The notes under the pieces are model-generated. The model was not told the origin of the DNA and ran no database searches. It saw only the letters and a program-made list of their open reading frames with translations. Shown here piece by piece: positions 33,100 to 44,279 of a stretch of DNA of 64,000 bases (position 1 is the first letter of the stretch; every line of letters begins with the position of its first letter). Origin of the DNA: Pleurotus ostreatus/Saccharomyces cerevisiae fusant (taxonomy: Eukaryota; Opisthokonta); contig JAMQCK010000053.1 of the NCBI GenBank assembly GCA_024196135.1, forward strand, positions 1 to 64,000. Reading direction: 5' to 3'. Position numbers and translations under genes: made by a program.

Positions 33100-34736
33100 A
33101 TGCATCCCTGCCTACAGGTCGCCGAAATTACGAGCTGCGTCTGCGAGATGATACTCGACTACGATGACCTGAAGCCAGCATCCCGCGAGGATATCAACAC
33201 CGTGGCCAGCTTTGCGCGAACATGTCGCGCGATCTACGCGCCGGCCAATCATGCTCTCTGGGGCACTGTCACCCACCTCGCGATATTTGTGGTGTGCACT
33301 ATGCCGAAGGGACTCTGGAAACGTTCTCGCGTGAAAGACAACGAGGAAGTTCAATATCAGGTGCGTTGACCATAGCTGCTCGAGCCCAAGGACCTTCTGA
33401 CGGTGGCAAGCAGCTTCATCCCACGCGGAATATCAAACCTGAGGACCTCGATCGGATACGCTTCTATGCCCCCTTCATCCACACGCTTTACATCGGCCTC
33501 AACTGGTCGGTTGAGCTCTCGCAACGTGGATACGCGTCGTTCCTCAAGGCTGCTGGACCTGCGTTCTTCCCCAACCTGCGTGCATTGGCCTGGAATGCTG
33601 ATTATGTCGACGTGGACTACATGGAGGGCCTCTTGACCCCCTCGATTAGGAACATGCACTTCTATACGGACAGTCTGGACGAGAACGACGTCGCCGTCAT
33701 GCGCGAAGTTCGTCAGCAATGTCCCCAAATCCAGCGCTTTCGGTACGCCGCGACGAAAGGGACCGAATTTGCTTTCGCGTGCGCCGAGGAGCTGTTCGAC
33801 ATCGCCTTCGAATACGACCTCGTCGCATACTCAACCGCATTCCTCAACGAAGCGAAGATACCCTTCCTAGCAGCTCGGAAAAACTTGCGCAAACTGTGTG
33901 TCGACGTCGATCTTTTCTGCTTAGGCGCTGCAATGCCCACAGGCGCACCGCTCTACAGCTTGCCTCCCAACTCCTTCGGGACGATCCAGGAGTTGATATT
34001 GCATTGTCCTCTGCCGATAGCAACGGTCATGGATCTGCTTACGAAGTCGTCCTTCACCGATCTGCGGGCTCTCACATTGCGTCCATTCCCGCTGCAACCG
34101 CAAGATTTCGTCAACATAATCATGGCTGTGCCTACTGCCATCGAACACGCTGAGCTCCTCGAGCGCCTTGACATCTTCGAAGGCACCCCTAGCTCATGGC
34201 AGGATGTCCTGGAGGCCACCCTCAACGAGAAGGTGCTCAAGCCGCTGCTTAGGTTCAAATCCCTCACGCACCTCGTCATGTGCGGCGCGGCCGGCATCGA
34301 CCTCACCGAGCGCGGGATCCAGCGCATGGCGAAAGCGTGGCCCAACCTCCGCACGCTCTACATTTACGCGCGGACGAGGCCATACCACGACGTCCACCTT
34401 CGCCTCCGCCATCTGCACCACCTCGCGACCGGGTGCCCGAAGCTCGAGCGCCTGGCGCTGCTCGTGAACGCGGAAGAGGAGCCCATCCTGTCGTCGGAGA
34501 TCCCAACGCCCGACTTCGAGCATCCGCTGAAGCATCTGGGCGTGTCGGTCGCGCCGATCGATCAGGCGGACGTGGTTGCGCAGATCATACACATGCTCTT
34601 CCCGAAGCTGGAGTCGCTGTCGTGGAGGGGTTCGTCTCGTAACGAGAAGTGGAATCAGAGGTGGGAGAATGTGGTGTATGACTTAGATGTCGAGCAAGTG
34701 GCGAAGAAAAAGTGGGCAGAATACTTGGACTTGTAG
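33100..34736 (+). CDS. F-box-like/LRR family protein C
   Basis: Exons 33100-33360 and 33414-34736 encode 527 residues. The start MHPCLQVAEITSCVCEMI and the helix VASFARTCRAIYAPANHALW match the F-box-like head of proteins A, B and D, with a less canonical Pro/Val pair. The intron lies in the same linker, just before KPEDLDRIRFYAPFIHTLYI. The LRR-like part includes FFPNLRALAWNADYVDVDYM, MREVRQQCPQIQRFRY, FTDLRALTLRPFPLQ, WPNLRTLYIYARTRPY and CPKLERLALLVNAEE. It is the most diverged of the four copies: it lacks the NPKW tail and ends NQRWENVVYDLDVEQV. It is expected to be an SCF adaptor. Confidence 0.8.
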
Positions 34737-35024
34737 ACGCTCGTCGTATACCGTAGAAGCGTGTGCTGCTCGTACATACCTTACCATCAGTGCTCTAGCT
34801 TTTGCAGACGTGCGACCGTCGAAATTTGAAGCACAAAAGCTCTGCGCTACGACTGTTGTTTGACCTTGAACGCGCTACCTCATTTACACGTGAGGGCCAC
34901 GATGAGCAACAGGAGATGATTATTCAATGAATGTAGAAATTCAAAATTCAAGCGTCTAGATGCCGGAACTACGTGCAACACCGTGCAAGAGCCTGTTCCT
35001 CTCGGACCAAATGCAAGCCGTTGT

Positions 35025-36708
35025 TCATTCTGTATCGCTGGGAAAATCCGTATCGTTGAGCTGTTTTCTCCGAGTGTATGGATGAGAGGCCGATCCCTTG
35101 ATATCAAGCTCGTCCTTTCGGTCCTCCAAATGCTCCCGCATAGCCGTAAATGCGGGGAGCAGGTATTCGACCTTTTTCCACCTGCGATTCCTGACGTCTC
35201 CCTGGCTTCGGATCGCTCCGTTTTCCAACTTCGTAGTGACCAGCTTGATACTGGCGAACAAGGTCGATATGTAGGCCGCTACCACCCGCGCGCTCGAGAT
35301 GGACGACCAGTCGACATGGAGGGTCATCAGTGTGGTCTGCCGCTCGAAGGGCGACGCCGGCGCCTGCTCGAGCGACACACCCGTCGCGTTCGTGTCGAGC
35401 CGGAGGGTGTGTAGATCACGCATCCCTCTCGCCAGCGACTCTAGCGCACGCAACGGGAGCGCGGGGGTGTAGCGGTATCGCACCGAGAACTGTAGGTCAC
35501 GCATCTTTGGCCAATGCTTCGCCATGCTCTCGACCGCGGCGGGCGTGAGGGTGAACTCCTTGCTACTCGAGATGTTCAGCTTATCCAGGTTCTCGAAGCA
35601 GTAGAGCGCGTCTATGGCCGAGGCCGCGTTGGCCTCGTAGTTCGTCGCGTTCGCCGTCGCTGCCTGGTCGCGCGTCTCCTTCAGCGTGAGGCTGCGCAGC
35701 CTGTGCGGTGCTTTGTGCGCGGCGCGGAGTGCGGGTGTGAGCTTCTCCCACAGCGCGGGATTAGGGGTGAGGGAAATGATCGTTAGGGTACGCAGGTGAT
35801 AGAACGTCGACTGACGGAACATAGAGATGCAAGTGCCGAACGAGATGGGCACGCCGTCGATGCAGAGGGAGACCAGTGACGAGAAGGCGTTGCTGGGTAT
35901 GCTCACGCCGTTGAACTCGTTTTTGGTGGTGAGGAGGTCGAGGTGTAGGGATTGGAGGGTTTTTGAGCTGGCTAGGCGACCCAGCGCGCGCCAGCTGATA
36001 TGCGATGTAATGAGTTCCTTGAGGTCCCAGCTGCATATCACGTCGGATACCTGCGCGATGCGCTTGGCGTCAAGAGCGGCACCGCCTATCTTGACGTCGA
36101 GCTCGATGACTTTTGGACACTGCTGCTGCACGTACTGCAAGCTGGCAAGGTCGCCCGTGGTAAAGTTGTCGGCGGTGATGCGCAGAGACGTGATCGCGGG
36201 AGAGATGAAGTACCGAAGGGCCAGCGGGTCCAGGCTGTCCATATGCCAGCCCATGGACCGAACATTAGGCAAGACCGAGGACGACGACTGCAACGCCAAG
36301 CAGAATGCAGAGTACCCTTCGCGCGTTATCGTGCACCTCGGGCTCTGCTTCCCTTTCCCAAGGTTGATCTCCCGCACGAAGGGAGCATAGAAACAAAACC
36401 GCGTCAAGTCTTCGGCCACAATTGGGCGCGTCGGAGTCTAAGAGCACGTGTTAGTGGCATTCTGCTGCAAGGACCAACAAGCGTCTTACGAGTTCACGGC
36501 CAGTCCAAAGATCGGCTGGCGTAGTATGCTTAATCATGATTGCCAGGTCAGAACACGCCCTCCATATGTACCGGATTGCCACAGTCGATATGGACTTGCA
36601 CGTCCTCGCGAACCGCGCCAAATCCGGGCATTTCTCGCCTTTCTTTTGAGGCGAGAGCGCTTCGCAGATCAAGCAGACGATTTCCGGAATAGCCAGACAG
36701 CGATGCAT
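35025..36708 (-). CDS. F-box-like/LRR family protein D
   Basis: Two exons run from ATG 36708 to TGA 35025-35027, about 540 residues. The start MHRCLAIPEIVCLICEAL is nearly identical to protein A (MHRCLAIPEILSMICDSL). LARFARTCKSISTVAIRYIW follows, then the linker intron and TPTRPIVAEDLTRFCFYAPF, again close to TPTRPIVEEDLTRFNFYAPL of A. LRR-like units include VLPNVRSMGWHMDSLDP, ITSLRITADNFTTGDLASLQ, FYHLRTLTIISLTPNPALWE and MRDLHTLRLDTNATG. The tail RWKKVEYLLPAFTAMREHLE is the counterpart of WQKVAHLIPAFNAVRDYVL. A and D are the closest pair of the four. D converges on C and faces the coiled-coil gene at 37500. Confidence 0.8.
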
Positions 36709-37499
36709 ACTGAGGGGAGGGGAGATCTGGCGAGTGAGGCCCTGGCGTTTGCGGCGGCGTGATGAAGGAGGAGGACAAGGGGCGATGGTCAAACAGGACA
36801 AGGCGTCGGCGGTAACGGCGAACTATGGCTTGTAGTCCTGCGTGCCCATTGTCGTTTGACAAGGCGATACCAACATACAGTCACGGATGCATGCATCGTG
36901 ACAGACGGAGTCCGGGCCGAGTAGCCACATTTGGACCACGTGTTTTGCGCCTTGTCCATGCTTGATTCCGTCGGCCATCTCCCCTGCATCCCGCAGCGAG
37001 TTCATATCTACCCTCGGCGGTCACTGCATTCAGAACACTCTTAATATCTAGACAACAACAGCACGCACGCCAGGAAATGAACTCGTCGCTGCCACTCTTC
37101 TTCACGCTTTGGCCAGGACATGGACACACACAAAGGCGCCCACGTCTGGAGCGCAAAGAATGTTTGTGATCGACGAAGTCTGACAGGTCTTGAATGCTTT
37201 TGTCGCCGCCATTCATGCAAGGAAGGCATCACACTCACACCGATGCTGTTTGTGACCGTGCGAGGCTGGGGGTATAAGTGCGGGTGGCTGGGAACGCTCT
37301 GCCACACTACGGTCTTCTGCCAGACTCTACTTGGAAGCTGTTCCAGGTCCATATAAGCCCCACAGTCCTCTGAACTCTTCTTCGTTTCGCAGCTTCACAC
37401 TTCTTCAGGTGCGCCTGCGAGTTCCCGCTGTGTGGCACGTCAACTGACATGAAAGCGCCCACATAGTCCCCCTTCTCGCCACCAAACAAACGAGCCAAC
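36709..37499. other. Divergent intergenic region, 0.8 kb
   Basis: This gap holds the promoters of F-box-LRR D and the coiled-coil gene. A TATAAG at 37352-37357 and a further GTATAAG near 37270 face the plus-strand gene. The open frames here lack coding character. Confidence 0.45.
37352..37357 (+). promoter_or_regulatory. TATA box of the coiled-coil gene
   Basis: TATAAG lies 148 bp before the ATG at 37500 and is followed by a C/T-rich leader. Confidence 0.4.
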
Positions 37500-38874
37500 A
37501 TGAGTTGCGACAAGCGCCACACGGAGTCGAACAAGTCGAGCAAGTCGTCCACCCTTGTCGCGAGCGTGCTCAAGAGCAACGAAGTCATGCACGAGTACGC
37601 GGACGGGGTGAATCGCATGTCGGCGACGCAGGCGCAGATGCAGGGCCAGATCAAGATCCTCACGGACCGGGTGGCTGCTCTGGAGGCCGCCATCCTCCGC
37701 ATCACCAGTCAGTGCGACCAGGCTGTCGCGAACAGCCTCACCGTCGAGGGCGCGCTCTCCGCGCAGAAGATGCATACCGAGCACCTCAACACCGCCGTTA
37801 GTCGTCTCGAGTCCAACTACACGCGCCTCGACGGGGAGATCATCCGTCTTCGTCGCTCGCGCGAGGTCGATGAAGAGGAGGCCGAGATCGAGCGGATGCA
37901 CGCCCGCGCGACGAGTATGCGCGCCCGCAGCGCGCAGGAGGAGCGGTTGGTGAACGAGATCGACTATAGACTGCAGGAAACGGAGGACCTGATCCTGGAC
38001 GAGTTCGACGATCTGCACGGCGTGCTGGGGAAGAAGTTGGGGTATCGTAGGGTGGCGCATTCGCCGACGACTACGGCGCAGGTGGCTTATGCGCCCCCAC
38101 GGACGCCTCAGCAGCAGCCTACGCCGGCTGCGACGCCTACGCGAGCTCAAGGCATGACTCAGTCGTATAGCTCTGGGGGTGGCATGCGCCTGCGAGAGCT
38201 GATAGCAAATGAGGTCTCCCCCCATGGTGATGGCTCTTCGACCGCTTCCAATGCGTCATCTCGGCGTTCCTGTGAGCACTTCAGAGTTCACTCGCTTGCT
38301 TTCATTTACTCGCAAATTCTACAGCGTCGAATTCGTCGAGCTCTGATCAGTCTCTGAGGCAGAGCTCACGCTCTGCGAGCCGCCGCCCGGACAGCAGGGA
38401 CTCACCCCGCCGCGGTCGCGCTCCGTCTGTCGGGCCGCCTACACCTCTGACTTCCAGAGCGAGCCAAGATAGTCGTTATCCTGAGGCAAGCACGCCGAAG
38501 CAGGTCAACTTTGCTTTCAGCGATGGTGAGCTTCTTGCTTCAGTCGGCCATCAGCCGCATACTGATCATCTTTGCTAGGGAGCGTGCAGGCGCGTGCAAC
38601 AGCTCCCGCTGGAACGCTTGCGCCACCTGTAGAGACATATCCTACCCGACCGAATACCTATCAGGTTGGAGCACGGGTGTCCATTGACTCTGGCGTTCAG
38701 TCTTATTGCTCGGACGAGAGCTCGATGGACGAGCGCCAGAGGCAGGCTCGCGCGTCCCTGCTGTCACGCATCAGTGCTGCGAGCACCTACACGGCTGGTC
38801 CGAAGACGCCGAGGGAGGTGGACGAGGGTCTTCTTGCGACTAGGCAAGCCGACCGCGCTCGCCTCCGAACGTGA
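37500..38874 (+). CDS. Coiled-coil protein with Ser/Pro-rich tail
   Basis: Three exons (introns GTGAGC...CTACAG near 38270-38330 and GTGAGC...GCTAG near 38526-38579) encode about 420 residues. A Ser/Lys-rich start precedes a heptad-rich stretch from about residue 20 to 180: LVASVLKSNEVMHEYADGV, IKILTDRVAALEAAILRI, HLNTAVSRLESNYTRLDGEI, ERLVNEIDYRLQETEDLILD. The C-terminal half is disordered, with TPQQQPTPAATPTR and long Ser/Arg runs (SSRSASRRPDSRDSPRRGR), ending QADRARLRT. No enzymatic motif is visible and I do not recognise the family. The overall shape is like the protein at 29104-30911, but I see no convincing sequence identity. Confidence 0.65.
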
Positions 38875-39079
38875 TGTTCTGCTACTAGTACTTACGAATA
38901 TTTATGACCGCGATCTTATGTCCATGATTCCTTACATTGACCGCCTGTAATGCCCTTCATGATCACGTACCTTATGAATACAACCTAATGCCCAAACCCG
39001 CCGGATTCGAACTTGCCTCTGAGAGAACAATGGCCGCGCGCGTTACGTAACGCCACATATCTTATCTCGCACAATCATC

Positions 39080-39895
39080 ATGGCAAGGAAGGGGAAGAAC
39101 AACCAGAACAACGCCGCCGCGGCGCCCCCTCCGGAAGAGCCCGCCGCCGCCGACGATGCGCCCGCCCCCGAGCCCCGACCGCCCGTCGAGGTGCTGTACT
39201 GCGCAGGTTTTTCCGTCCCCTTGACGCGCTGAAGTCCGCGACGCCAACGCCGCTGCATCACTAGTTTGCTCCTTCCCGGTCGAGTACTGCGAGTTCGGGT
39301 CCAGCCTGACGCGATGTAAGGAGTGGTTGAAGGAGGCTCATCCGGACCAGTTTGACAAGTACTACTCGGAGGGTGCGTGTCGGTACTGTGGTGCTGGGGA
39401 AGGGAGCTGATGATCGGCGTGTAGAGGCGCTGCAAAGCAAGATCGGTACGTTGAGCTTGGATGCGCAAGCAAAGCTAGAGAAGGATACGGCGAAGAAGGA
39501 GGCGAAGGCTGCAGCCAAGGCAGATGCAGAGGAGAAGAAGAAGATGGCGTCGCAGGTGCGTTACGTTGGGCGTCCCTTCACAGCAGACTGACTTCAATGG
39601 CGACCAGATCATCATCAAGCGCATCGAACGCAATAAGCGCAAGCACATAACCTCCATCAATGGCCTCGAAGCCTTCGGTGTCGACTTGAAGAAGGTCGCC
39701 AAGCAGCTTGCATCGAAGTTCGCCACAGGCGCCTCCGTCACCAAGAATCCGCAGGGTCAGGATGAGATCGTTGTGCAAGGAGACGTCAGTGACGAAATCC
39801 TCGAGATGATCGAGGACGGCGTTGGTTTGCTGAAGGGCATACCTGCCGACAATGTCGAGATCGTGGAGGACAAGAAAAAGAAGGGTGGGGATTAG
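39080..39895 (+). CDS. TMA22: Translation machinery-associated protein 22 (DENR homologue)
   Basis: DENR/Tma22 pairs with MCT-1/Tma20 to recycle 40S subunits and support re-initiation in the cytosol. Four exons start at ATG 39080. After an Ala/Pro-rich head, the conserved zinc-binding segment reads YCAVCSFPVEYCEFG, formed across a GTTTTT...ACTAG intron, then CKEWLKEAHPDQFDKYYSE. A Lys/Ala-rich linker (KEAKAAAKADAEEKKK) leads to the SUI1 domain: IIIKRIERNKRKHITSINGL, KKVAKQLASKFATGASVT, DEIVVQGDVSDEI. The stop is TAG 39893-39895. The third intron is best drawn as 52 bp ending CGACCAG, since it contains a CTGAC branch site; a 31-bp alternative is too short. It converges on the small gene at 40028. 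Confidence 0.92.
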
Positions 39896-40027
39896 GTCTG
39901 GTAGCAGGCACGTATGAGGATGATCTATGCCTAACAATTCCGACTGACGGCGTGCACTCCAGGTTCATTCATATAGCTCTGTATCGAGTATATCGTCATT
40001 GTATCACCAGCATGGCCAATGTATCCA

Positions 40028-40360
40028 CTATCTGTCGACGTCCCCGCCGCCCGCGAGCTCCCAACGTACATTCTTCACGGTTAAACCCTCGGACGGGTCG
40101 ACATCGCTGGGATGCATCTCCAGACTAGGGATCCCGCTCAGTACGGTCTCTATGTCCGTCGACGACCCCTTGCGCGAAGAAAGTATCTCATTCGCTGTTG
40201 ACGGGATCAGCGGTGATTGCAATAGGGCAATACTGACAGCATCTTTCCGACGCTCAACCGTGTACGGCGCCTCTCACACCTCTCTACAGTCTCTCTTTCG
40301 CTACCGCCAGTCCTCCGCAACTCTGTTGTACATTCGACGCCGAATAACCGCCTTGTCCAT
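40028..40360 (-). CDS. Small protein of 86 aa, unidentified (possibly Apc13-like)
   Basis: Exon 40360-40305 and exon 40232-40028 join in phase across a 72-bp intron (GTAGCG...CTGTCAG) to give MDKAVIRRRMYNRVAEDWRI, continuing to a TAG at 40028-40030. The second exon reads TDIETVLSGIPSLEMHPSD and ends LTVKNVRWELAGGGDVDR. A TATAGT string and a clean leader precede the ATG. The size, the early ...DWR and the later Pro-rich part before a Trp weakly recall the anaphase-promoting-complex subunit Apc13, but the match is too loose to name it. The Arg-rich start could also be a targeting peptide. Support comes from the in-frame splice and coherent composition. Confidence 0.45.
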
Positions 40361-40986
40361 ACGTCCTGTCCGTTTCGCGTCGGATGAAATGAGAAAGGGT
40401 TGTCACGGTGACTATACAAGGGTAACAGACAGCATCAGCAGTTGTCGTTCACATCTCTTTCACTGAGATGATCGGGCGCGTCTGCTTATCCCGCCACACG
40501 TGAAGGTGCGGATGTGCGTTCGTCCCTGTCATTATCCTCGACTCCGATTGCAGTGCTGAACGTTTCTCCAGGACAAGCATGTCCATATTCCGCTGCCCGA
40601 CTTTGCGCCGACCACTGTACTGCCTTGACAAAGCCTGCACGCGCGCGCAAATATCGCGCCAATCATTGGAAGTCCAACAGCTATTTCTCAGCAACGTCAT
40701 GTCACGTGGGCGCTTCCTAATGGCACGCGCCTTCGAACCCAAGCGCCTTTCTCCCCCGATGTGATTCGCGTGCAGTGCCATTGGCTGCGGGTCTCACATC
40801 TCCATGCCATCTCCAAGAAGCATGGCGGAACACATGCGCCATCTCTTTCACCTCGTCCCGATGGGTATTTCGGCCGCGCGCTTGGCATTTCCGAGTAGCG
40901 TGAATGCGGCGCGTATATAAGGGGCCACGGTCTTTTGCAAGGCGCCCTTCCTTGCGCCTTCCCTCCTTCCCCATTGTACGCGCGCG
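40361..40986. other. Divergent intergenic region, small gene / catalase
   Basis: These 626 bp hold the promoters of the 86-residue protein gene and the catalase gene. The clear element is the TATA box at 40914-40920. Minus-strand open frames here have no protein-like features. Confidence 0.45.
40914..40920 (+). promoter_or_regulatory. TATA box of the catalase gene
   Basis: TATATAA is 73 bp before the ATG at 40987, with a C/T-rich leader between. Confidence 0.6.
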
Positions 40987-43956
40987 ATGTTGAAGCTCTT
41001 GCTCCCGATCGCGCTCGCCGGCTCCGTCCTGGGGTGGTTCCCTGGGCAGGATGCACCGGGCTTGCGCCGCCGCGACGATTTCTCGTTCGACATCAACCAA
41101 GGGCAGGACACGCAGCGGGACACCGCGAGCATGGACGCACCCGACCTGGAGTTCACCACGGATGGTGGAACGCCGTTCTACCACCCATACGAGTACCAGC
41201 GGATCGGCGACGATGGTATGTGGCTGAGCGCCTATGCGTCTCGAGTGAGGGCTTATCGAACGCGTGCAGGTCCCCTGCTGCTCCAGGATGTCCATCTGAC
41301 CGAGCTATTCGGGGCGTTCGACCGCGAGCGCATTCCAGAACGCGTTGTGCACGCCAAGGGCGGTACGTCCCCAGGCCTGCTGACCACGATCGCCGTGCTG
41401 ACTGGGATCGCCTCCGGCCCCAGCGGGAGCGCACGGCTACTTTGAAGTTACCAACGCCGAGTTCGCGAGGAACTACACCATGATGTGCGTCGGCACTCTC
41501 CCGACGGGCGCTGTTTCGTGCTGACTGACAACTCCGGTCTATAGGGATGTCTTCAGCGAGGTCAGCGGCGGGACCGAATATCTCCAGTGCCCATCTGACT
41601 CACTCGTGTCTCCAGGATGGCCTTCGTACTCCAATCACCGTCCGCTTCAGCACGGTTGGCGGCGAGCAAGGTTCCGCTGACGAGGCGCGCGACCCCCGTG
41701 GCTTCGCGATGAAGTTCGTGTGCTCCACCATCTTTCGCCGACCTTCCATCTGACTTCATACTCCCCCTCCCAGGTTCCGCACGCGCAAGGGCATCTGGGA
41801 CCTCGTCATGAATAGTGCGTAGATCCCTTCCCGTACTACCGTGTCCGCAGAATGCTAAGCGCCCATATGCAGATACCCCCGTCTTCTTCATTCGCGACGC
41901 GGCCAAGTTCCCGCACTTTATTCATGTGAGCATAGCCTGTCGGCATCTACGCCGGACCGAGGAGCTCATGCGTTTGTTGTAGACCCAGAAGCGCAACCCG
42001 CAGACGCATCTCAAGGATAAGGAGTACGACTAGCGTGCTTGGCGGGCTCACCTGTGATTCTGACTGCTTCGCAGCATGTTCTGGGACTACCTTGGCTCGA
42101 ACCCGGAGTCGCTCTACCAGGTACGATTTTCCTTCTGCATCTTTTCGTGCGCCCGCGCTCGTCACTGCATCGCACGGTGGCTGCTGATTTTGCGACTATC
42201 GCCGTCGTGCTCTGTGACCGCCGTCATGCATGCAGCTTCGAACTCGCACGCTGATTTACCGCACCCACGGTTATTTTGTGGCCCGCGTGCTAACATTTCT
42301 CCCCAGGTTATGCGCTTGTTCTCCGACTTGGGTCCGTTGTGATGTCTTTACTGCCTCCGGCACCGAACTCACAATGCACAGGTACGCCCTACGGCTTCCG
42401 CTACATGAATGGCTGGACGGGACACTCCTACCGGTGAGTTATCGCTCGTAGCGGTCATTTCCCCGTGTTGGCTCCATACCGCACGCATGCACGCCATCCC
42501 TCCCACCACACGCATTCCGAATCCCTGGCGCCTTCTCTCCGGATTGCGCGCGACGTTGATACGCTTCTGACGCCTTTTTCCCTTCCCACAGCTGGATCAA
42601 GGACGACGGCTCGTGGGTGTATGTGAAGCTCTACGCGGAGAGCATGCAGGGCATCCGGAACTTCACGAACGCAGAGTCGACGAAGGTGCAGGGGGAGAAC
42701 CCGGACTTCGCGACACAGGATCTGTATGAGGCGATTGAGAATGGGACGTACCCGGGGTGGACGATGTATGCGCAGGTCTTGACGCCAGAGGATGCGGAGA
42801 AGTTCAAGTATAATGTGCTGGACCTGACGAAGTGAGTGAGCGTTCGCCGTGAGGTTAGGCTGTGGCTGACGGTACTTTATAGGGACTGGGGCTTTGATGA
42901 TGTGCCGCGGACTGAGATCGGCAAGTTCTACTTGACGCAGAACCCGAGGAAGTGAGGCGATAACACTACCTTCGACATCGGCCAGGGAGCTAATGTCACT
43001 ATCTTCCCAGCTACTTCGCCGAGGTCGAGCAGGCTGCATTCTCGCCGTCGCGGATGGTCGAAGGCTGGGGACCGTCGGCGGACCCAGTGCTTCAGGCCCG
43101 CTTGTTCTCGTACGCAGGTGCGTATCTGGACAACCTCTTGTGTCGCTCTTTTCTCACAGCGCTTTTCAGACACGCATCGCTACCGTCTCGGCGTGAACTA
43201 CATGGTCAATCATTTCGCCTCAATCTCACCACACACCCCTTTCTGATACGGTACTTGTCTTCTAGCAAATCCCTGTGAACTGCCCCTTCGCGCGTGTCGG
43301 TGAGTGCGACTGGTCGTGTCTTGACCAGGGAATGGTAGTGCTGACCTACGTGTGCAGCCAACTTCGAGCGGGACGGTGCTATGAACGTCCTTGGGAATCA
43401 GGGTATGTCGGGGCTCGAAAGACACGATTCGCGCGGCTCACACATGTGATTGTACACAGGCAACCGTCCCAACTACATGTCGACGCAGAGCCCGATCAAG
43501 CTCGCGAAGCGTCCCTACGTGGACGATACCCACCAGCAGTGGACGGTGCGTAGACTCTCGCGAGTCCGAAGCCTGCAGCCTGAACGTGTTTGTTGCAGGG
43601 CGGTGCCGTATCTGCGCTGTCTCGAGTCACTGAGATCGACTTCGACTGGCCTCGCCGCTTCTATGACAGTCTCTCGCAGACTGACAAGGAGAACCTTATC
43701 AGGTACGTCCTCTAGACTGGAACGCATCTACTTTTTCTGACCTCTTCTCAGCAACATCGTCGGTCACCTTGGCGGCGCGAAGAGCGAGTATGTCCGGCAG
43801 CGGCAAGCATCTCTCTTCGCGCATGTCGACCCCGACTTTGGGCAGGCTATTGCTGATGGTATTGGCGTGAGCGTCGTGCCGTTGGAGTTTTCCAACGACA
43901 AGCCGACGTGGGAGGCGACGACGATCGACACCTCGAATAGCACCCTCGAGTATTGA
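40987..43956 (+). CDS. Secreted catalase
   Basis: A monofunctional heme catalase that destroys hydrogen peroxide, probably outside the cell. The N-terminus [18 protein letters not shown] is a signal peptide. At least a dozen exons assemble to roughly 500 residues, the small-subunit length. In order: [20 protein letters not shown], then the active-site His in [92 protein letters not shown], and the heme-ligand region [20 protein letters not shown] with the proximal Tyr. The C-terminal helices include [20 protein letters not shown]. The distal His, the Asn region and the proximal Tyr are present, so activity is expected. No large-subunit flavodoxin-like domain follows; TGA is at 43954-43956. 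Confidence 0.9.
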
Positions 43957-44279
43957 GACCAGTACATATCTCGTCTGGGGACTTTTGACGCGACATACCT
44001 ACCTACGTAGAGCTATCTACCGTATGAAGGAATGAACTGCATTCATAACTTATGAGGCTCTACGGACTCAATAGTGTTCGCCGCATTCGTCGCAAAACTT
44101 GCGATGTTGAACGGCAGTGACGGTGCGATACCTCCATTTGGAAGGTATTTGCGGCGAACGCCTCTTGCTTCCAACCTCGACGCCGTCGAGCGCCTTGCAG
44201 CTTCACTGCTCTCTCCTCTGCCGGAAAACCCTCAGGAAGCGCACGGAAATCACAAAGTCGCGCGCTGAGATCCTGCAGC
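43957..44279. other. Intergenic, catalase to CTR9
   Basis: These 323 bp hold the catalase 3' region and the CTR9 promoter. No TATA box is evident, in keeping with a housekeeping promoter. Confidence 0.4.

Noticed and set aside
32919..33105. Longer N-terminus of the F-box gene at 31243, starting at 33105
   Set aside because: It would overlap the opposite gene's start. A GTGCGT...TTGCAG intron gives a compact start at 32918 with a typical N-terminus.
38998..39030. tRNA-like B-box string (GTTCGAATCC on the minus strand)
   Set aside because: The flanking bases do not form a T-stem or acceptor stem, and no A box lies at the right distance.
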